Below the pieces are notes generated by a model, which saw only the letters and a program-made list of their open reading frames with translations, had not been told where the DNA came from and ran no database searches. From assembly GCA_030601885.1 (NCBI GenBank), contig JAUWAU010000027.1, positions 1 through 64,000 on the forward strand: a stretch of 64,000 nt of DNA, written 5' to 3'. Position 1 is the stretch's first letter. Every line of letters starts with the position of its first letter. Of the stretch, positions 8,459 through 17,666 are shown piece by piece. The translations under genes and the position numbers were made by a program. This stretch comes from Armatimonadota bacterium (GTDB lineage: Bacteria > Armatimonadota > Zipacnadia > JAUWAU01).

Positions 8459-10417
8459 CTACTCCCGCACCAGCGACTCGGCCGGGTAGAAGAAGTGCAC
8501 CACGAGAGAGACGGTGAGGATGACGCAGACGCCCAGAATGAGGCCAAAGGCCGCCGGGCGGAGGCGCCGGAAGGCGCTGAACCCGAGGAAGCGCACCACG
8601 ACGATCTTTGCCAGCCAACCGAGGAGTATTGACAGCCAATAGCGATCGATGGGCCAACCAAGCCAGGCGACGAAGCCGAGGGGATGGAAGGGCCACCAGA
8701 GGAAGCGCTGCCGCATGACCACGAGAAACATCGTCGTAGCGCCGCCGATGGCCAGGCCGACCCAGTCTGCCAGCGCCATCTCTGTCGGGTGGCCCAAGTA
8801 GGCAACTAGCTTGTTGACCGTGTTGTGTGACGAGCGGCTCGGCCACCACCCCAGCTTTGGAACACTCCAGCGATAGATGACGAAAAGCGATGTGACGTGG
8901 CAGGTGAACACGCCCGCGGCTATCGCCGCCCACATCACCCACGGGATCTGGGTCCGGGTGAAGCGGGCATCAGAGGCTATCTTATAGCCCTGGAACACGG
9001 CCGGCATGTTCAGCGTGGCGGTGCTGCGCGTCTGGCACCAGCTCGTCATTGTCATGAGCGTCACGTTCATCGCCCCGATCCGCCCGGTGCCGGCGATATC
9101 GAAGATTGCCTCGTTGAGCCTGAAGGGCGACGAGTAGATGAACATGCCGGCTTCGCACAGCACTCGCGCGGCGACCATGCTCACGATGGGAAAAGCGCCG
9201 AAGAACACCACGGCCCACAGCAGCGACATGCCCGCCTGCACGCACCACCACCAGATGAAGAGCATAGAGGCGATGAACCCGAAGACCGCCACCCGGTAGG
9301 GCTGTCGCCCCGTGAGTGTCTCCTGCGATTCGCGTCCGATGGCTGCGCGCCAGACGCCGCGCAGATACCCTCGCGACGCCCAGAGCACGGCAACGCCGAG
9401 CACGGCGTATCCGCCTATGGTCTGGAACTGGAAGAACTCGCCGTGGCCTGTGTCGAGGCCCACGGCGATGCGGATGAACTGCTGCAATCGCCGGAACAGG
9501 AAGAAGAACCACAGGCTGAAGCCCACCTCGCTGGTGAGCAGGTAGGCGATACCGATCATCTCCGGGTAGATGTGCATCGGCAGGCGATCGAACGCCGTGC
9601 CTGGCCCGCTGCCGAACAGCACGCCCCCGGTGCGCTGCAAGTCGATGTCGGGGATGACGGGGAAGTACTGGTGCAGCAGTTTTACCGTGAACAGCACCGT
9701 GCTGAAGCCAAAGCAAAGCCACAGCATCCTGTCTTTCAGCAGCGGGGCGATGTGGCCCGGCTCGGCCTCGGTGAGCTCAACGGGCACCTGCGTGAGGGGG
9801 AACAGCAGACGCTCGTGCTCCTCCCACCGAGGCGAGAAGATGCCGGCGTAGCAGATAATGAGGAAGTACAGGGCCAAGAAGAACGGCGTCCAAAAGGCGA
9901 GAGGCCGAACCCACTGCCCGTATGGCACCGGCTGCCCCGGCCGCAGACCCTCGTAGGCGCCGCGGATGACCTGGTCCTCCCGGTTGACGCTCGGCACCAG
10001 GAGCGGAGACAGATCATCCAGGTACAGGTCCGGATCGGCGATGCCGGGCTCGGCGTAATACACGGTGCCGAGGATGTTCAGGTACACGTGCTGACCGTAC
10101 TCCTGCCCCGGCACCGCCGCCATCACCATCAGCATGAGGAAGATAAGCAGCAGTTCGGTGCGGCGGAGCACCAATCGTTGGGAGATGCGCCGCAGCAGGG
10201 GATTGATGATGACAAGCAGCAGCAGTACGCAGATGGCGCCGCGGGGCAAGTACCCGGTGCCAATGAGCTCGTATCGCAGGAAGAGGCTGAAGCAGCCGGC
10301 AACGGTGAAGCCAATGATGAGCACAAGCGCCAGTACGAACGCTCTCACGCTGATCGCACTCGTGCGCGGCGCTGCAGTTGTCTCCGACGGCAATGCTTGG
10401 TCCTCGGCGGCCACCAC
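8459..10417 (-). CDS. DUF6785/DUF6784-like polytopic membrane protein
   Basis: A 652-residue protein with about 12-14 hydrophobic segments and a short polar N-terminus. Recognisable features are the early KLxRYELIGTGYLPRG-like region, conserved polar loops (PGQEYGQHVYLN), WVRPLAFWTPFF, and a C-terminal region ending in HFFYPAESLVRE. It resembles the DUF6785/DUF6784 family of uncharacterised membrane proteins common in Planctomycetota, Armatimonadota and relatives; no reaction is established for the family. The apparent start is a GTG with a weak SD; an internal start around residue 20 is possible. It is divergent from the DUF4838 gene across a 277-bp region, suggesting shared control and a role connected with glycan use. 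Confidence 0.8.
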   Translation of the reverse strand: MVAAEDQALPSETTAAPRTSAISVRAFVLALVLIIGFTVAGCFSLFLRYELIGTGYLPRGAICVLLLLVIINPLLRRISQRLVLRRTELLLIFLMLMVMAAVPGQEYGQHVYLNILGTVYYAEPGIADPDLYLDDLSPLLVPSVNREDQVIRGAYEGLRPGQPVPYGQWVRPLAFWTPFFLALYFLIICYAGIFSPRWEEHERLLFPLTQVPVELTEAEPGHIAPLLKDRMLWLCFGFSTVLFTVKLLHQYFPVIPDIDLQRTGGVLFGSGPGTAFDRLPMHIYPEMIGIAYLLTSEVGFSLWFFFLFRRLQQFIRIAVGLDTGHGEFFQFQTIGGYAVLGVAVLWASRGYLRGVWRAAIGRESQETLTGRQPYRVAVFGFIASMLFIWWWCVQAGMSLLWAVVFFGAFPIVSMVAARVLCEAGMFIYSSPFRLNEAIFDIAGTGRIGAMNVTLMTMTSWCQTRSTATLNMPAVFQGYKIASDARFTRTQIPWVMWAAIAAGVFTCHVTSLFVIYRWSVPKLGWWPSRSSHNTVNKLVAYLGHPTEMALADWVGLAIGGATTMFLVVMRQRFLWWPFHPLGFVAWLGWPIDRYWLSILLGWLAKIVVVRFLGFSAFRRLRPAAFGLILGVCVILTVSLVVHFFYPAESLVRE

Positions 10418-10647
10418 ATCGGCCGCCTCGGCTGATTGCTGTTCGCTGCTCTCGCCTGGCGTGATCGTTGCTGAGTGCCCCTCTTGTGACCCAGACGGCG
10501 CGCACGGCGATGTCGCCCGGGTTGCTGCGACGGCACAACGTCCGGCATTTTAGGCGAAACGAGTTGCGTAGTCAATGGCTCTGCGGTAGCGCGCCGTCGG
10601 GGCAGGAAAGCCATTCCGCCTCGGCGAAGGCCCGGCGGTCGGAATAG

Positions 10648-10660
10648 TGCAACGTTTGCA
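10648..10660. promoter_or_regulatory. LacI-family-like operator palindrome
   Basis: TGCAACGTTTGCA has perfect TGCAA/TTGCA arms around CGT, resembling GalR/LacI operators. It lies 20 bp upstream of the ribosome-binding site of the DUF4838 gene, in the divergent region with the DUF6785 gene. No LacI-type regulator is encoded in the window. Confidence 0.3.
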
Positions 10661-10694
10661 TCGCACGTGATGCGGCTACAGGAGGATGACCGCA

Positions 10695-12545
10695 ATGACT
10701 TGTGTGCTGACATCCGCAGCGCTGCTTCTGGCAGCGTCCGCGCCGGCGGCGTCGCAAATTGAGCTGGTCTCGGCGGGCAAGCCCAAGGCCACCATCGTGG
10801 TCCGTGCGCAAGCCCCGCCCGAAGGGCCTGAGCGGACGGCCGTACAGGAGCTCCAACACTTCATCAGGATGATCAGCGGGGCAGAAGTGCCGGTGGCGAC
10901 AACGGGCGAAGTCGTCGAGGGCGCCAGGATCGCGCTCCGGCTCGTACCGGGGGCGCCGCATCCGCGCCACGACGGGTACTGGCTGCACGTCCAGGACGGC
11001 GATGTGCTGATCGAGGGCACGCACCCACGCGGGCTCCTCTTCGGAGCCTATGGGCTGCTGCGGCAGTTTGGCTGCCGGTGGTATGCGCCCACCGACATCG
11101 GCGTGATCATCCCCAGGCGCGAGACCCTCAGCGTGCCCGCCGATCTGGACGAGCGGCGCGAGCCCGACTTCGCCCGCCGCTACCCGGCCGCGGGCGGGCC
11201 GGCCGAGACGGCGCGGATGGGATACAGCTACACCGGCCGCGCCCGCACGCCAGAGCTGCTGGCGGAGGCGAGGGCCCGGGACCTGGGCACCTGGCGGTGG
11301 GGCCACATCTGGCCGGCGCTGGTGACCAATCAGTACTACGCCGATGGACGCAAGGCCACGAAGATGGACCTCAGCGGCCGCGAGCAGTGGCTCCCGATGA
11401 ACAAAGACGGCAAGCGAGCGGCCAACGGCCAGACGCTGTGCTTCTCGAATCCCGACGCCCTCCGCTGGTTCGTTGACAACGCCGCCAACTGGGTGCTGAC
11501 CAACTGCGCCAACGAGGACTACGTCTCCATGTGGTCGGCGGACACCGGGGCCGTGGCGCTGTGCCAGTGTGACAGGTGCCGGCGAGCCGATTGGAACGCC
11601 ACCGACTGGTACGTCACGCTCCACAACGAGATCAAAAAGCTCCTCGCGGAGCGCGACTGGCGGGGCCGCTTCGGCTGGATCGTCTACCACGGCTCCCGGG
11701 ATCGGCCGCGGCAGGTGCAGTTGCACGACCACGGCGAGGGCATGGACCTGCTCTACGCCCCGCGACGGCGCGGCGGCACGCGTGAGGGACCTTTCACCAA
11801 CGATAGCGCTGCCAGCCGCGAGTACCGCGCCCTGCTGGCGGCCTGGCTGGAGTATCTGCGGGAGAATGACTACCGCGGCACCAAAACGGTCTTTGAATAC
11901 TATTACGACCTCGTGCTGTTAGGCCCATTGGCGGCGGGCCGCACCTTCTTGATCCCGTGGCACGACGTGATGCAGGAAGATATTCGTTTCTATCGCGACA
12001 AGGGTTTCGACGGCTTCTACGACTGCTCACCGCCCGCGGCGGTGTGGTGGCCGGACCCGCTGAGCAAGTGGCTCTACGCCGAGCTGCTGTGGGACGCCGA
12101 CTTGGACCTGGAGTCGGCCGGGGCGGACTTCTTCGCCCATTACTACGGCCCGGCAGCCCAGGTGATGCAGAGAGCGCGCGAGACCGTCGAGGTATGCATG
12201 CGCGGCGAGCCCTCGCAGGAGAGCCTGGAGATGCTCCGCCACTTGGACGCCACCTTCGACGAGGCATTGCGCCTCGCCGGCGGGGACGCGATGCTGCAGA
12301 CGCGCATCAAGGCGGCGCGGCTGCACGCCCAGTACTGCGCCCTATGCCTGGAGTCTGAGGTTGCCCAGAAGGTCATGGGCGATAAGGCGCGAGCGGCGGA
12401 CGTGGAGCGCAGCATTCGGGACTTCCTGCGGGAGCACGGCGACTTCCTGGTCCGGAGCGGCTGCTTCGGCGGCCCCGGCAACCTGGACCTGCCCCGGGAC
12501 CGCTGCGTGCAGCGTCGGCTCAGTGCGTTGGGCTTTCGGAAATAG
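10695..12545 (+). CDS. Secreted DUF4838 (alpha-glucuronidase-like) protein
   Basis: A 616-residue protein with a signal peptide (residues 1-20, ending AAS). Residues about 25-130 form the GH20/GH67 N-terminal-like domain seen before DUF4838 (TAVQELQHFIRMISG, GLLFGAYGLLRQFGCRWYAPT). The central part is DUF4838, with a paired-cysteine motif (CQCDRC) and many W/Y/D residues (HIWPALVTNQYY, EYYYDLVLLGP). Glycosidase activity is inferred from fold relationships only. GGAGG at 10681-10685 sits nine bases before the ATG at 10695, better than the ATG at 10686. The upstream palindrome at 10648 may regulate it. It is followed by a short repeat-bearing gap. Confidence 0.85.
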   Translation: MTCVLTSAALLLAASAPAASQIELVSAGKPKATIVVRAQAPPEGPERTAVQELQHFIRMISGAEVPVATTGEVVEGARIALRLVPGAPHPRHDGYWLHVQDGDVLIEGTHPRGLLFGAYGLLRQFGCRWYAPTDIGVIIPRRETLSVPADLDERREPDFARRYPAAGGPAETARMGYSYTGRARTPELLAEARARDLGTWRWGHIWPALVTNQYYADGRKATKMDLSGREQWLPMNKDGKRAANGQTLCFSNPDALRWFVDNAANWVLTNCANEDYVSMWSADTGAVALCQCDRCRRADWNATDWYVTLHNEIKKLLAERDWRGRFGWIVYHGSRDRPRQVQLHDHGEGMDLLYAPRRRGGTREGPFTNDSAASREYRALLAAWLEYLRENDYRGTKTVFEYYYDLVLLGPLAAGRTFLIPWHDVMQEDIRFYRDKGFDGFYDCSPPAAVWWPDPLSKWLYAELLWDADLDLESAGADFFAHYYGPAAQVMQRARETVEVCMRGEPSQESLEMLRHLDATFDEALRLAGGDAMLQTRIKAARLHAQYCALCLESEVAQKVMGDKARAADVERSIRDFLREHGDFLVRSGCFGGPGNLDLPRDRCVQRRLSALGFRK

Positions 12546-12597
12546 GTCATGGCATGCCGCCCACACGCGATTCCCGTAGGCCTCCTGTCGGCGGAAC

Positions 12598-12668
12598 GTC
12601 ACGGTGAGCCGAGGGCCTCGTCGCAAAGGCCTGCCCTCCGACGTGGGAGCTTCTTCGCTCAGAACGAC
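12598..12668. repeat. Degenerate GTCATTCTGAG-family element
   Basis: A 71-bp segment begins GTCACGGTGAGC and ends GCTCAGAACGAC, imperfect inverted ends matching those of the 13-230 element; it also carries the internal AGCTTCTTC sequence of the family. It lies directly upstream of the next gene and makes any start before 12765 unlikely. Confidence 0.5.
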
Positions 12669-12764
12669 AGCAAGGACGCCCCCACGGGCGAAGGCGGCCG
12701 CACGCCACGAGATCCCGGAAGCCTTTACCCGCTCTCGCACCTTTGTCATCCCGGAGAGGCTCGC

Positions 12765-15305
12765 ATGCGCGGTATGCGCGCCATGCGCAACACAGGGGCG
12801 ACCACGCTCAAGACGCTCGTCGTGCTGGTGATCGTTGTCAGCGTCCTGGGTGTGCTCGTGATCGCCTTTGTGGCGCCAAAGCCGGAGCGCTGGGCCCGCA
12901 TCCGGACCACGGCGCAGAAGCAGCACAGCGAGGTCATCGCCGAGAGCGCCAAGCAGTACACCATCACCATGGGCGGGACGGTGGATGCGCACAACACCCT
13001 CACTCGCTCCCACAACAACTTCCGCATCGGCTTTCAGCCAAACATCTCCCTCAGCATCGAGAACACCGGCGACGTGCCGGTGGTCAACCCGAAGCTCATC
13101 GTCAACGACCGGCGCGACTGGAGCAGCATCCGGAGCATCATGCGCGAGTTCACTCGCGGAGCCGAGAGCGACCAGGAGAAGGCGTACCTCATCTGGCAGG
13201 GCATGCGGGAAAGCACCTACCACGACTCGCCCCTGTTCCCCGGCCGCGAGCTGCACGATCCGGTGAAGATGCTCAACATCTACGGGCTCGGCCTCTGCGA
13301 CGACGTCGGCGGCGGCGCCTGCTCGCTGTACTACGCGGCCGGCATACGTCGCCCGAGGGCCTCACGTGACCCTCGCCTCCGCGTGCTCCACGGCCACCTC
13401 CAGGGCGAGCCCTGGATCGACGGCGACTTCCAGTTCCTCGACATCGACGAAGACGCGTTCTACCTGGACCGCGAGAACGAGCGCCCGGTGAGCAGCGATG
13501 TGCTGGCGCGGGATCACGACCTCGCCCGCCGCGAGGTGCAGTACGGCCCGGTATTCCGCGGCTGGGACTGGAGCGCCCGCGGCAGCGCGCTCTTCGGCGC
13601 CGACGACAAGGACATGCGCCGCCTCGTAGCCGGCCACAAGATGCGCATGACGCTCCGCCCGGGCGAGAGGGTCATGTTCCGTTGGGACAACATCGGCAAA
13701 GTGGCCTTTGGCCCCTCGTGGCCTCCGCGGAACCGTGAGCCACCCGCCCGGGGGCGGCTGAGCACCGAGCCAGAGGAGCCTTTCATCCCGCATTTCTTCG
13801 GCAACTCGAAGTTCATCTACGAGCCGCGACTCCACCTGGAGACCTTCACCGAGGGCACAGAGTCAGCGGTTGACATCGTGGCTCCGACCGCTCCCGAGCA
13901 CGGCGGCCAGCTCGCCGGTGGCTCCGAAGATGCGATCTTCGTGTATCGCATTACCACGCCGTATGTCATCTGCGGGGGCAGCGTCGAGGCCGACTTCTAT
14001 GCCCTGGGCCCCGGGGATTCCTTTACGATCTCTTTCTCTCTCGACGGCCGCAAATGGGAGCGCGTGCAATGTGAGCGACCGGGGGGGCGGATCCTCATCA
14101 AGTGCCCCGCGGGCGCCCTTCTGCGCGTCCACGACCGGCCAGCGAAGTATTCCTACCTCGTCCGCATCGGCCTGCACTCCGCCGACGAGGGGCACGGCGC
14201 CAACCTCTGCTCCCTCAAGATCGAGACCGACGTGATGGCCGCGCCCATGTCGCTGCCCGGGCTGCGGCTCGGCGAGAACACCATCCGCTACACGGATGCC
14301 ACGAAGGGCCGGCGCGAGGTAACGATCACGCACCTCTGGCAGGAGAGCGACGCGGTGACGCCGCCAGTGCCTCCCGCCGAGCCCATCCACCCGCGACCCG
14401 ATGCCACCGTGCGCGACTCGATCCTGACGTTCCGCTGGCCCGAGGTGAGCGGCTGCCGCGCGTACCATATCCAGGTGAGCCGCCGGACCGACATGAGTAT
14501 CCCGTACCGGCCGAGTTACGACGTGGTCATCAAACAGAACGAATGGTGCGTGCCGTTCACGGGCATGTTCAGCCCCGACGTCGCCTACTACTGGCGCGTG
14601 CGGGCCCGGGAGAAGCACGGCGTCTGGAGTCCCTGGAGCCCCGTCTGGCGCTTTTCCTGGGAGGGCCCACGCGTGCCGGTTGGGCTGACGCGAGAGATAA
14701 AAGGCCAGGAGGTCCGCATTCGCTGGCGGCCCAACCCGCGCGGGCCCCGGCCGGACCACTACGACGTGTACGGAAGCGACGAGAGGGGATTCTCCATCAG
14801 CAAAGTGCCCTACAAAGTGCTCGGCCTCGGGAAGGTGCCGGGCAACTACGTCGGCGAGACGACGGACACGGAGATGCTCGTCGTCTCCCCCGAGCCCGAC
14901 AAGCCCACCATGAACAAATGCTACTACCGCGTTGTGGCCGTTGACGCCAACGGCACCCAGAGCGGCTGCTCGGATTACGTCGAGATGCCCCACCCGTTCG
15001 TGTACACGCGCCCGGTGACCGAGGCCAAGGTGGGAGAGCGGTACTCGTATCGGCCGAAGACGATCGAGTCTCTCGGCGACCTCCAGTACCGCGGAGCGGA
15101 TGTCGGCCGGGAGTTCTTCGACAGGGAGCAGTACACGTTCTCGCTACTCGGGGGGCCGAAGTGGCTGCGGCTGGACGCCGACACCGGAGTGCTCAGCGGA
15201 ATGCCGTCGGCGAGCGACGTCGGCACGGCGCGGGTGAGGGTGGAGCTACGCAACCAGTTCGAGGGCCGTGTCGTGCACGCGTATCGGTTGGTCGTGCGCC
15301 AGTGA
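12765..15305 (+). CDS. Membrane-anchored transglutaminase-like protein with Fn3 and cadherin-like domains
   Basis: An 846-residue protein. A single N-terminal transmembrane segment (about residues 16-38) follows a short basic stretch. Residues about 130-235 look like a transglutaminase/papain-like core: IYGLGLCDDVGGGACSLYYAAG with the candidate catalytic Cys, then HGHLQGEPW with His and FLDID with Asp. Two Fn3-like domains follow (about 535-635, with YYWRVRAREKHG; and 636-742, with YYRVVAVDANG) and a C-terminal He-PIG/cadherin-like domain (PKWLRLDADTGVLSGMPS). GGAGAGG at 12753-12759 and the membrane segment support the ATG at 12765. It probably works outside the membrane on peptides or polysaccharide-linked protein; the substrate is unknown. 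Confidence 0.72.
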   Translation: MRGMRAMRNTGATTLKTLVVLVIVVSVLGVLVIAFVAPKPERWARIRTTAQKQHSEVIAESAKQYTITMGGTVDAHNTLTRSHNNFRIGFQPNISLSIENTGDVPVVNPKLIVNDRRDWSSIRSIMREFTRGAESDQEKAYLIWQGMRESTYHDSPLFPGRELHDPVKMLNIYGLGLCDDVGGGACSLYYAAGIRRPRASRDPRLRVLHGHLQGEPWIDGDFQFLDIDEDAFYLDRENERPVSSDVLARDHDLARREVQYGPVFRGWDWSARGSALFGADDKDMRRLVAGHKMRMTLRPGERVMFRWDNIGKVAFGPSWPPRNREPPARGRLSTEPEEPFIPHFFGNSKFIYEPRLHLETFTEGTESAVDIVAPTAPEHGGQLAGGSEDAIFVYRITTPYVICGGSVEADFYALGPGDSFTISFSLDGRKWERVQCERPGGRILIKCPAGALLRVHDRPAKYSYLVRIGLHSADEGHGANLCSLKIETDVMAAPMSLPGLRLGENTIRYTDATKGRREVTITHLWQESDAVTPPVPPAEPIHPRPDATVRDSILTFRWPEVSGCRAYHIQVSRRTDMSIPYRPSYDVVIKQNEWCVPFTGMFSPDVAYYWRVRAREKHGVWSPWSPVWRFSWEGPRVPVGLTREIKGQEVRIRWRPNPRGPRPDHYDVYGSDERGFSISKVPYKVLGLGKVPGNYVGETTDTEMLVVSPEPDKPTMNKCYYRVVAVDANGTQSGCSDYVEMPHPFVYTRPVTEAKVGERYSYRPKTIESLGDLQYRGADVGREFFDREQYTFSLLGGPKWLRLDADTGVLSGMPSASDVGTARVRVELRNQFEGRVVHAYRLVVRQ

Positions 15306-15351
15306 CTCGGAAAACGCCTGCCCCAGTAGTCTTCAGCCCGCTGGGTGAGTA

Positions 15352-15380
15352 CACGGGTTGACGAGCAACCCGTGCCACCC
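15352..15380. repeat. CACGGGTTG-family hairpin, copy 2
   Basis: CACGGGTTG and CAACCCGTG arms around a five-base loop, followed by CCACCC; this is the best-preserved copy. It lies between two convergent genes (ends at 15305 and 15419), where the hairpin could also act as a terminator. Confidence 0.65.
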
Positions 15381-15418
15381 GTGCGCTTCTCAGCCTGCCC
15401 GGCCGAAGTCGGCCACCC

Positions 15419-16342
15419 TCAGCCGGCCGAATGGCCGGCGACGGAGAGCAGCCCTCTCGCCTCGAGCCGATGTAAGCGGATGACGTTCCCAGCCCCGATC
15501 TTCTCGATGTCCTCCTCGGTCACGCCCGCTTCTCGCAGGAAGCCCACCAGGCTGCCCACCGTGCACGGATAGGCGTTCTCCTCGACGGCTCTGACGCCCA
15601 GCAGAATGCCATAGGGCAGGAAGGGCGGGTCGCCGTAGGTATGCCAATCGGTGCCGACGATGAGTCGGTGCGGGCCAAGGCGCTCGTAGGCCGCGCGCAC
15701 GTGCTCCCGCTTGCTGAAGTCGGAGATCTCGAAGTACACGTTATCGCCGCCGTTGCTGAAGTATACCTCGCCGCACAGGATGTACGCGTGCGTGGTCGGA
15801 CCGCAGATCGTATGCGCCGCGATGATGGTGGCCTCCGGCACGGCGCGCGCCAGGTTGAACACTTGCCCGATGCGCTGGCTGGCGCGCAGACTCCTGATCG
15901 GGCAGTCTATCTGCACCGGGGCCCCGAGCCGCGCTGCATGGCGGACGATCTCGATCATCTCCGGGCAGTCCAGCTCCGGACCCCACGGCGGGCCGTGCAC
16001 CTCTCCGACCTGGATGAATCCACGCTCCCCAATGAAGTGGTCGAGGGCCTCGCGCGACTGCTTCACGGCGCCGGCATGCACGATGCACGACCCAAAGAGC
16101 CGACCGCGCGCCGGGCTAATCAACTCCTCCAGCCCCGCGTTGGCCCAGTGCACGGCTTCCGGCTCCTCTCGGAGCCGGGACATCTCGGGGAAGTCCACCG
16201 CGCAAATCCAGCGCACGTCGGCATCGCTGCTGTCCACCACGTCCACAACGTCATCCAGCCTGATATCGCACGGCCCACCGTCGGGAGCATGGCCGCGAAC
16301 GTGCATGTGCGCGTCGATCCACAGCAACTTCTCGGTTCTCAT
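15419..16342 (-). CDS. Amidohydrolase-2/TatD-like protein, paralogue A with altered metal ligand
   Basis: A 307-residue TIM-barrel metal-dependent hydrolase. The N-terminal HxH signature is DAHMHVRGH; later elements are GEVHG, IIAAHTICGP and IVGTDWHTYGD, the order of metal ligands in amidohydrolase-2. It is clearly paralogous to the gene at 16385-17293 over its full length. At residue 146, where the paralogue has His (PVQMHCS), this copy has Asp (PVQIDCP), so metal binding or activity may differ. The ATG at 16342 is preferred, with a GTG two codons upstream. It runs in the same direction 42 bp after its paralogue, so the two probably form an operon. Substrate unknown; lactone, decarboxylation or deformylation chemistry is known in the family. 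Confidence 0.82.
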   Translation of the reverse strand: MRTEKLLWIDAHMHVRGHAPDGGPCDIRLDDVVDVVDSSDADVRWICAVDFPEMSRLREEPEAVHWANAGLEELISPARGRLFGSCIVHAGAVKQSREALDHFIGERGFIQVGEVHGPPWGPELDCPEMIEIVRHAARLGAPVQIDCPIRSLRASQRIGQVFNLARAVPEATIIAAHTICGPTTHAYILCGEVYFSNGGDNVYFEISDFSKREHVRAAYERLGPHRLIVGTDWHTYGDPPFLPYGILLGVRAVEENAYPCTVGSLVGFLREAGVTEEDIEKIGAGNVIRLHRLEARGLLSVAGHSAG

Positions 16343-16384
16343 TATCACCTATCGTTTCCGCGGCGCAGCAGTAGCGCAGCGGCG

Positions 16385-17293
16385 TCATCGCGGCTCGAGC
16401 AGCCCTCGCTCCGTCAGGCGGTGGATCCGGATGATGTTGCCCGAGGCGATCTTCTCGATATCCTCCTCGGCCACACCCGCTTCCCGCAGGAAGCCAACCA
16501 GACTGCCGACCGTGCACGGGTACGGGTTCTCGTCAACAGATCCGAGGCCGAAGATGATGCCGTATGGCAGGAAGGGCGGACCTATGTGGGTTGACCAGTC
16601 GGTGCCGGCGATGAGGCGATCGGGCCCGAGCCGCTCGCAGGCCGCCCGCAGGTATTCGCGGCTGTTAAAGTCGCGAATCTCGAAGTACAGGTTGTCCCCG
16701 CCGTCGCCGAAGTACACCTCGCCGGCCACCATGTACTGGTACGAATTGATGCCGCCGATGGCGTGAGCGACGATGATGTTGGCCTCGGGCACAGCGCGGG
16801 CGACGTTGATGATCTGCCGAATGTGTTCTCCAGTCACGATATTGTTCGTCGAGCAATGCATTTGCACCGGTGCGCCCAGCTCCGCCGCGTGACGCACCAA
16901 CTCGATCATCCCCGGGCAGTCCATCTCGTAGTTGAACTGCACTCCATGCACCTCGCCGACCTGGACGAATCCGCGCTCCCCGATGAACCGATCCAGGACC
17001 TCGTGCGATTCCTTCACGGCGCGCGGATGGACCATACACGAGCCCAAGAGCCGGGGGCGCGCCGGCGCTATCAGCTCGTCCAGCGCCGCGTTCGCCCAGT
17101 GAACGGCATCGGGCTCCTGTTTCAGCCGTGACATCTCCGAGCTGCCCATTCCTGAAATCCAGCGCAGGTCCGCATCGCTGCTGTCGAGCACCCGGAGAAT
17201 GTCATCGGCGGTGAAGTCGCACGGGCCCCCGTCGGGCGCGTGGGCACGGATGTGGATGTGGGAGTCGATCCAGAGGCGCCTTTCGGTCGCCAT
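16385..17293 (-). CDS. Amidohydrolase-2/TatD-like metal-dependent hydrolase, paralogue B
   Basis: A 302-residue protein with a complete set of candidate metal ligands: HxH in DSHIHIRAH (residues 12 and 14), His146 in PVQMHCST, His177 in IIVAHAIGG, and Asp in IAGTDWSTH. The C-terminus (ASGNIIRIHRL) is typical of the family's last helix. It precedes its paralogue at 15419-16342, which lacks His146. The start MATERRLW at 17293 follows AAGAAGGG about six bases upstream; longer in-frame extensions upstream look non-coding. The pair probably acts on related small amide, ester or lactone substrates, possibly in aromatic or sugar-acid breakdown. Confidence 0.85.
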   Translation of the reverse strand: MATERRLWIDSHIHIRAHAPDGGPCDFTADDILRVLDSSDADLRWISGMGSSEMSRLKQEPDAVHWANAALDELIAPARPRLLGSCMVHPRAVKESHEVLDRFIGERGFVQVGEVHGVQFNYEMDCPGMIELVRHAAELGAPVQMHCSTNNIVTGEHIRQIINVARAVPEANIIVAHAIGGINSYQYMVAGEVYFGDGGDNLYFEIRDFNSREYLRAACERLGPDRLIAGTDWSTHIGPPFLPYGIIFGLGSVDENPYPCTVGSLVGFLREAGVAEEDIEKIASGNIIRIHRLTERGLLEPR

Positions 17294-17666
17294 TGTCACC
17301 CTTCTTTCGGCCCAGACGGTTTGCCCGCCCAAGGCGTACAAGTCCGTCGGCGGCGGGCCCGCGTCAGAGCTTGGTGAACCGACCGGAGCAATGCCCGGCT
17401 CGGCATGCCGGGTGCGGTATTCCGCCTCGATGGCACTGACACCTCGGTCGGCAAACGGCAGTATCCGCCACCGGCTACCGGCTACCGTGCCCTGGGGCTT
17501 GATTTTCTCCGTGTTGCCCAAGCTGGAAGAGGAATCCACGTGCAGACGAGGAATACCAGGCACAAAAGTGATCTGCGGGCAGAGCAAGACAGGATGAATG
17601 GCATGGCCCGAACTCCTTGGCCCCTGCACGCAGAGCATACATCTGTCATGCAAGGGAGTGAAAGCT
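17294..17666. other. 373-bp divergent intergenic region
   Basis: Separates the amidohydrolase pair from citrate synthase and should contain both promoters. A CCCGGC / GCCGGG hairpin lies near 17396-17414. No ORF with convincing codon usage and no recognised riboswitch was found. Confidence 0.4.

Noticed and set aside
8960-10435. Long plus-strand frame opposite the DUF6785 gene
   Set aside because: The product is His/Glu/Arg-rich without hydrophobic cores; the minus-strand frame encodes regular membrane helices.
13300-13400. Suspected frameshift in the transglutaminase-like gene
   Set aside because: The region between the Cys and His motifs is rich in Arg and looks odd, but both motifs and the following FLDID lie in the same frame, so the frame is probably intact.
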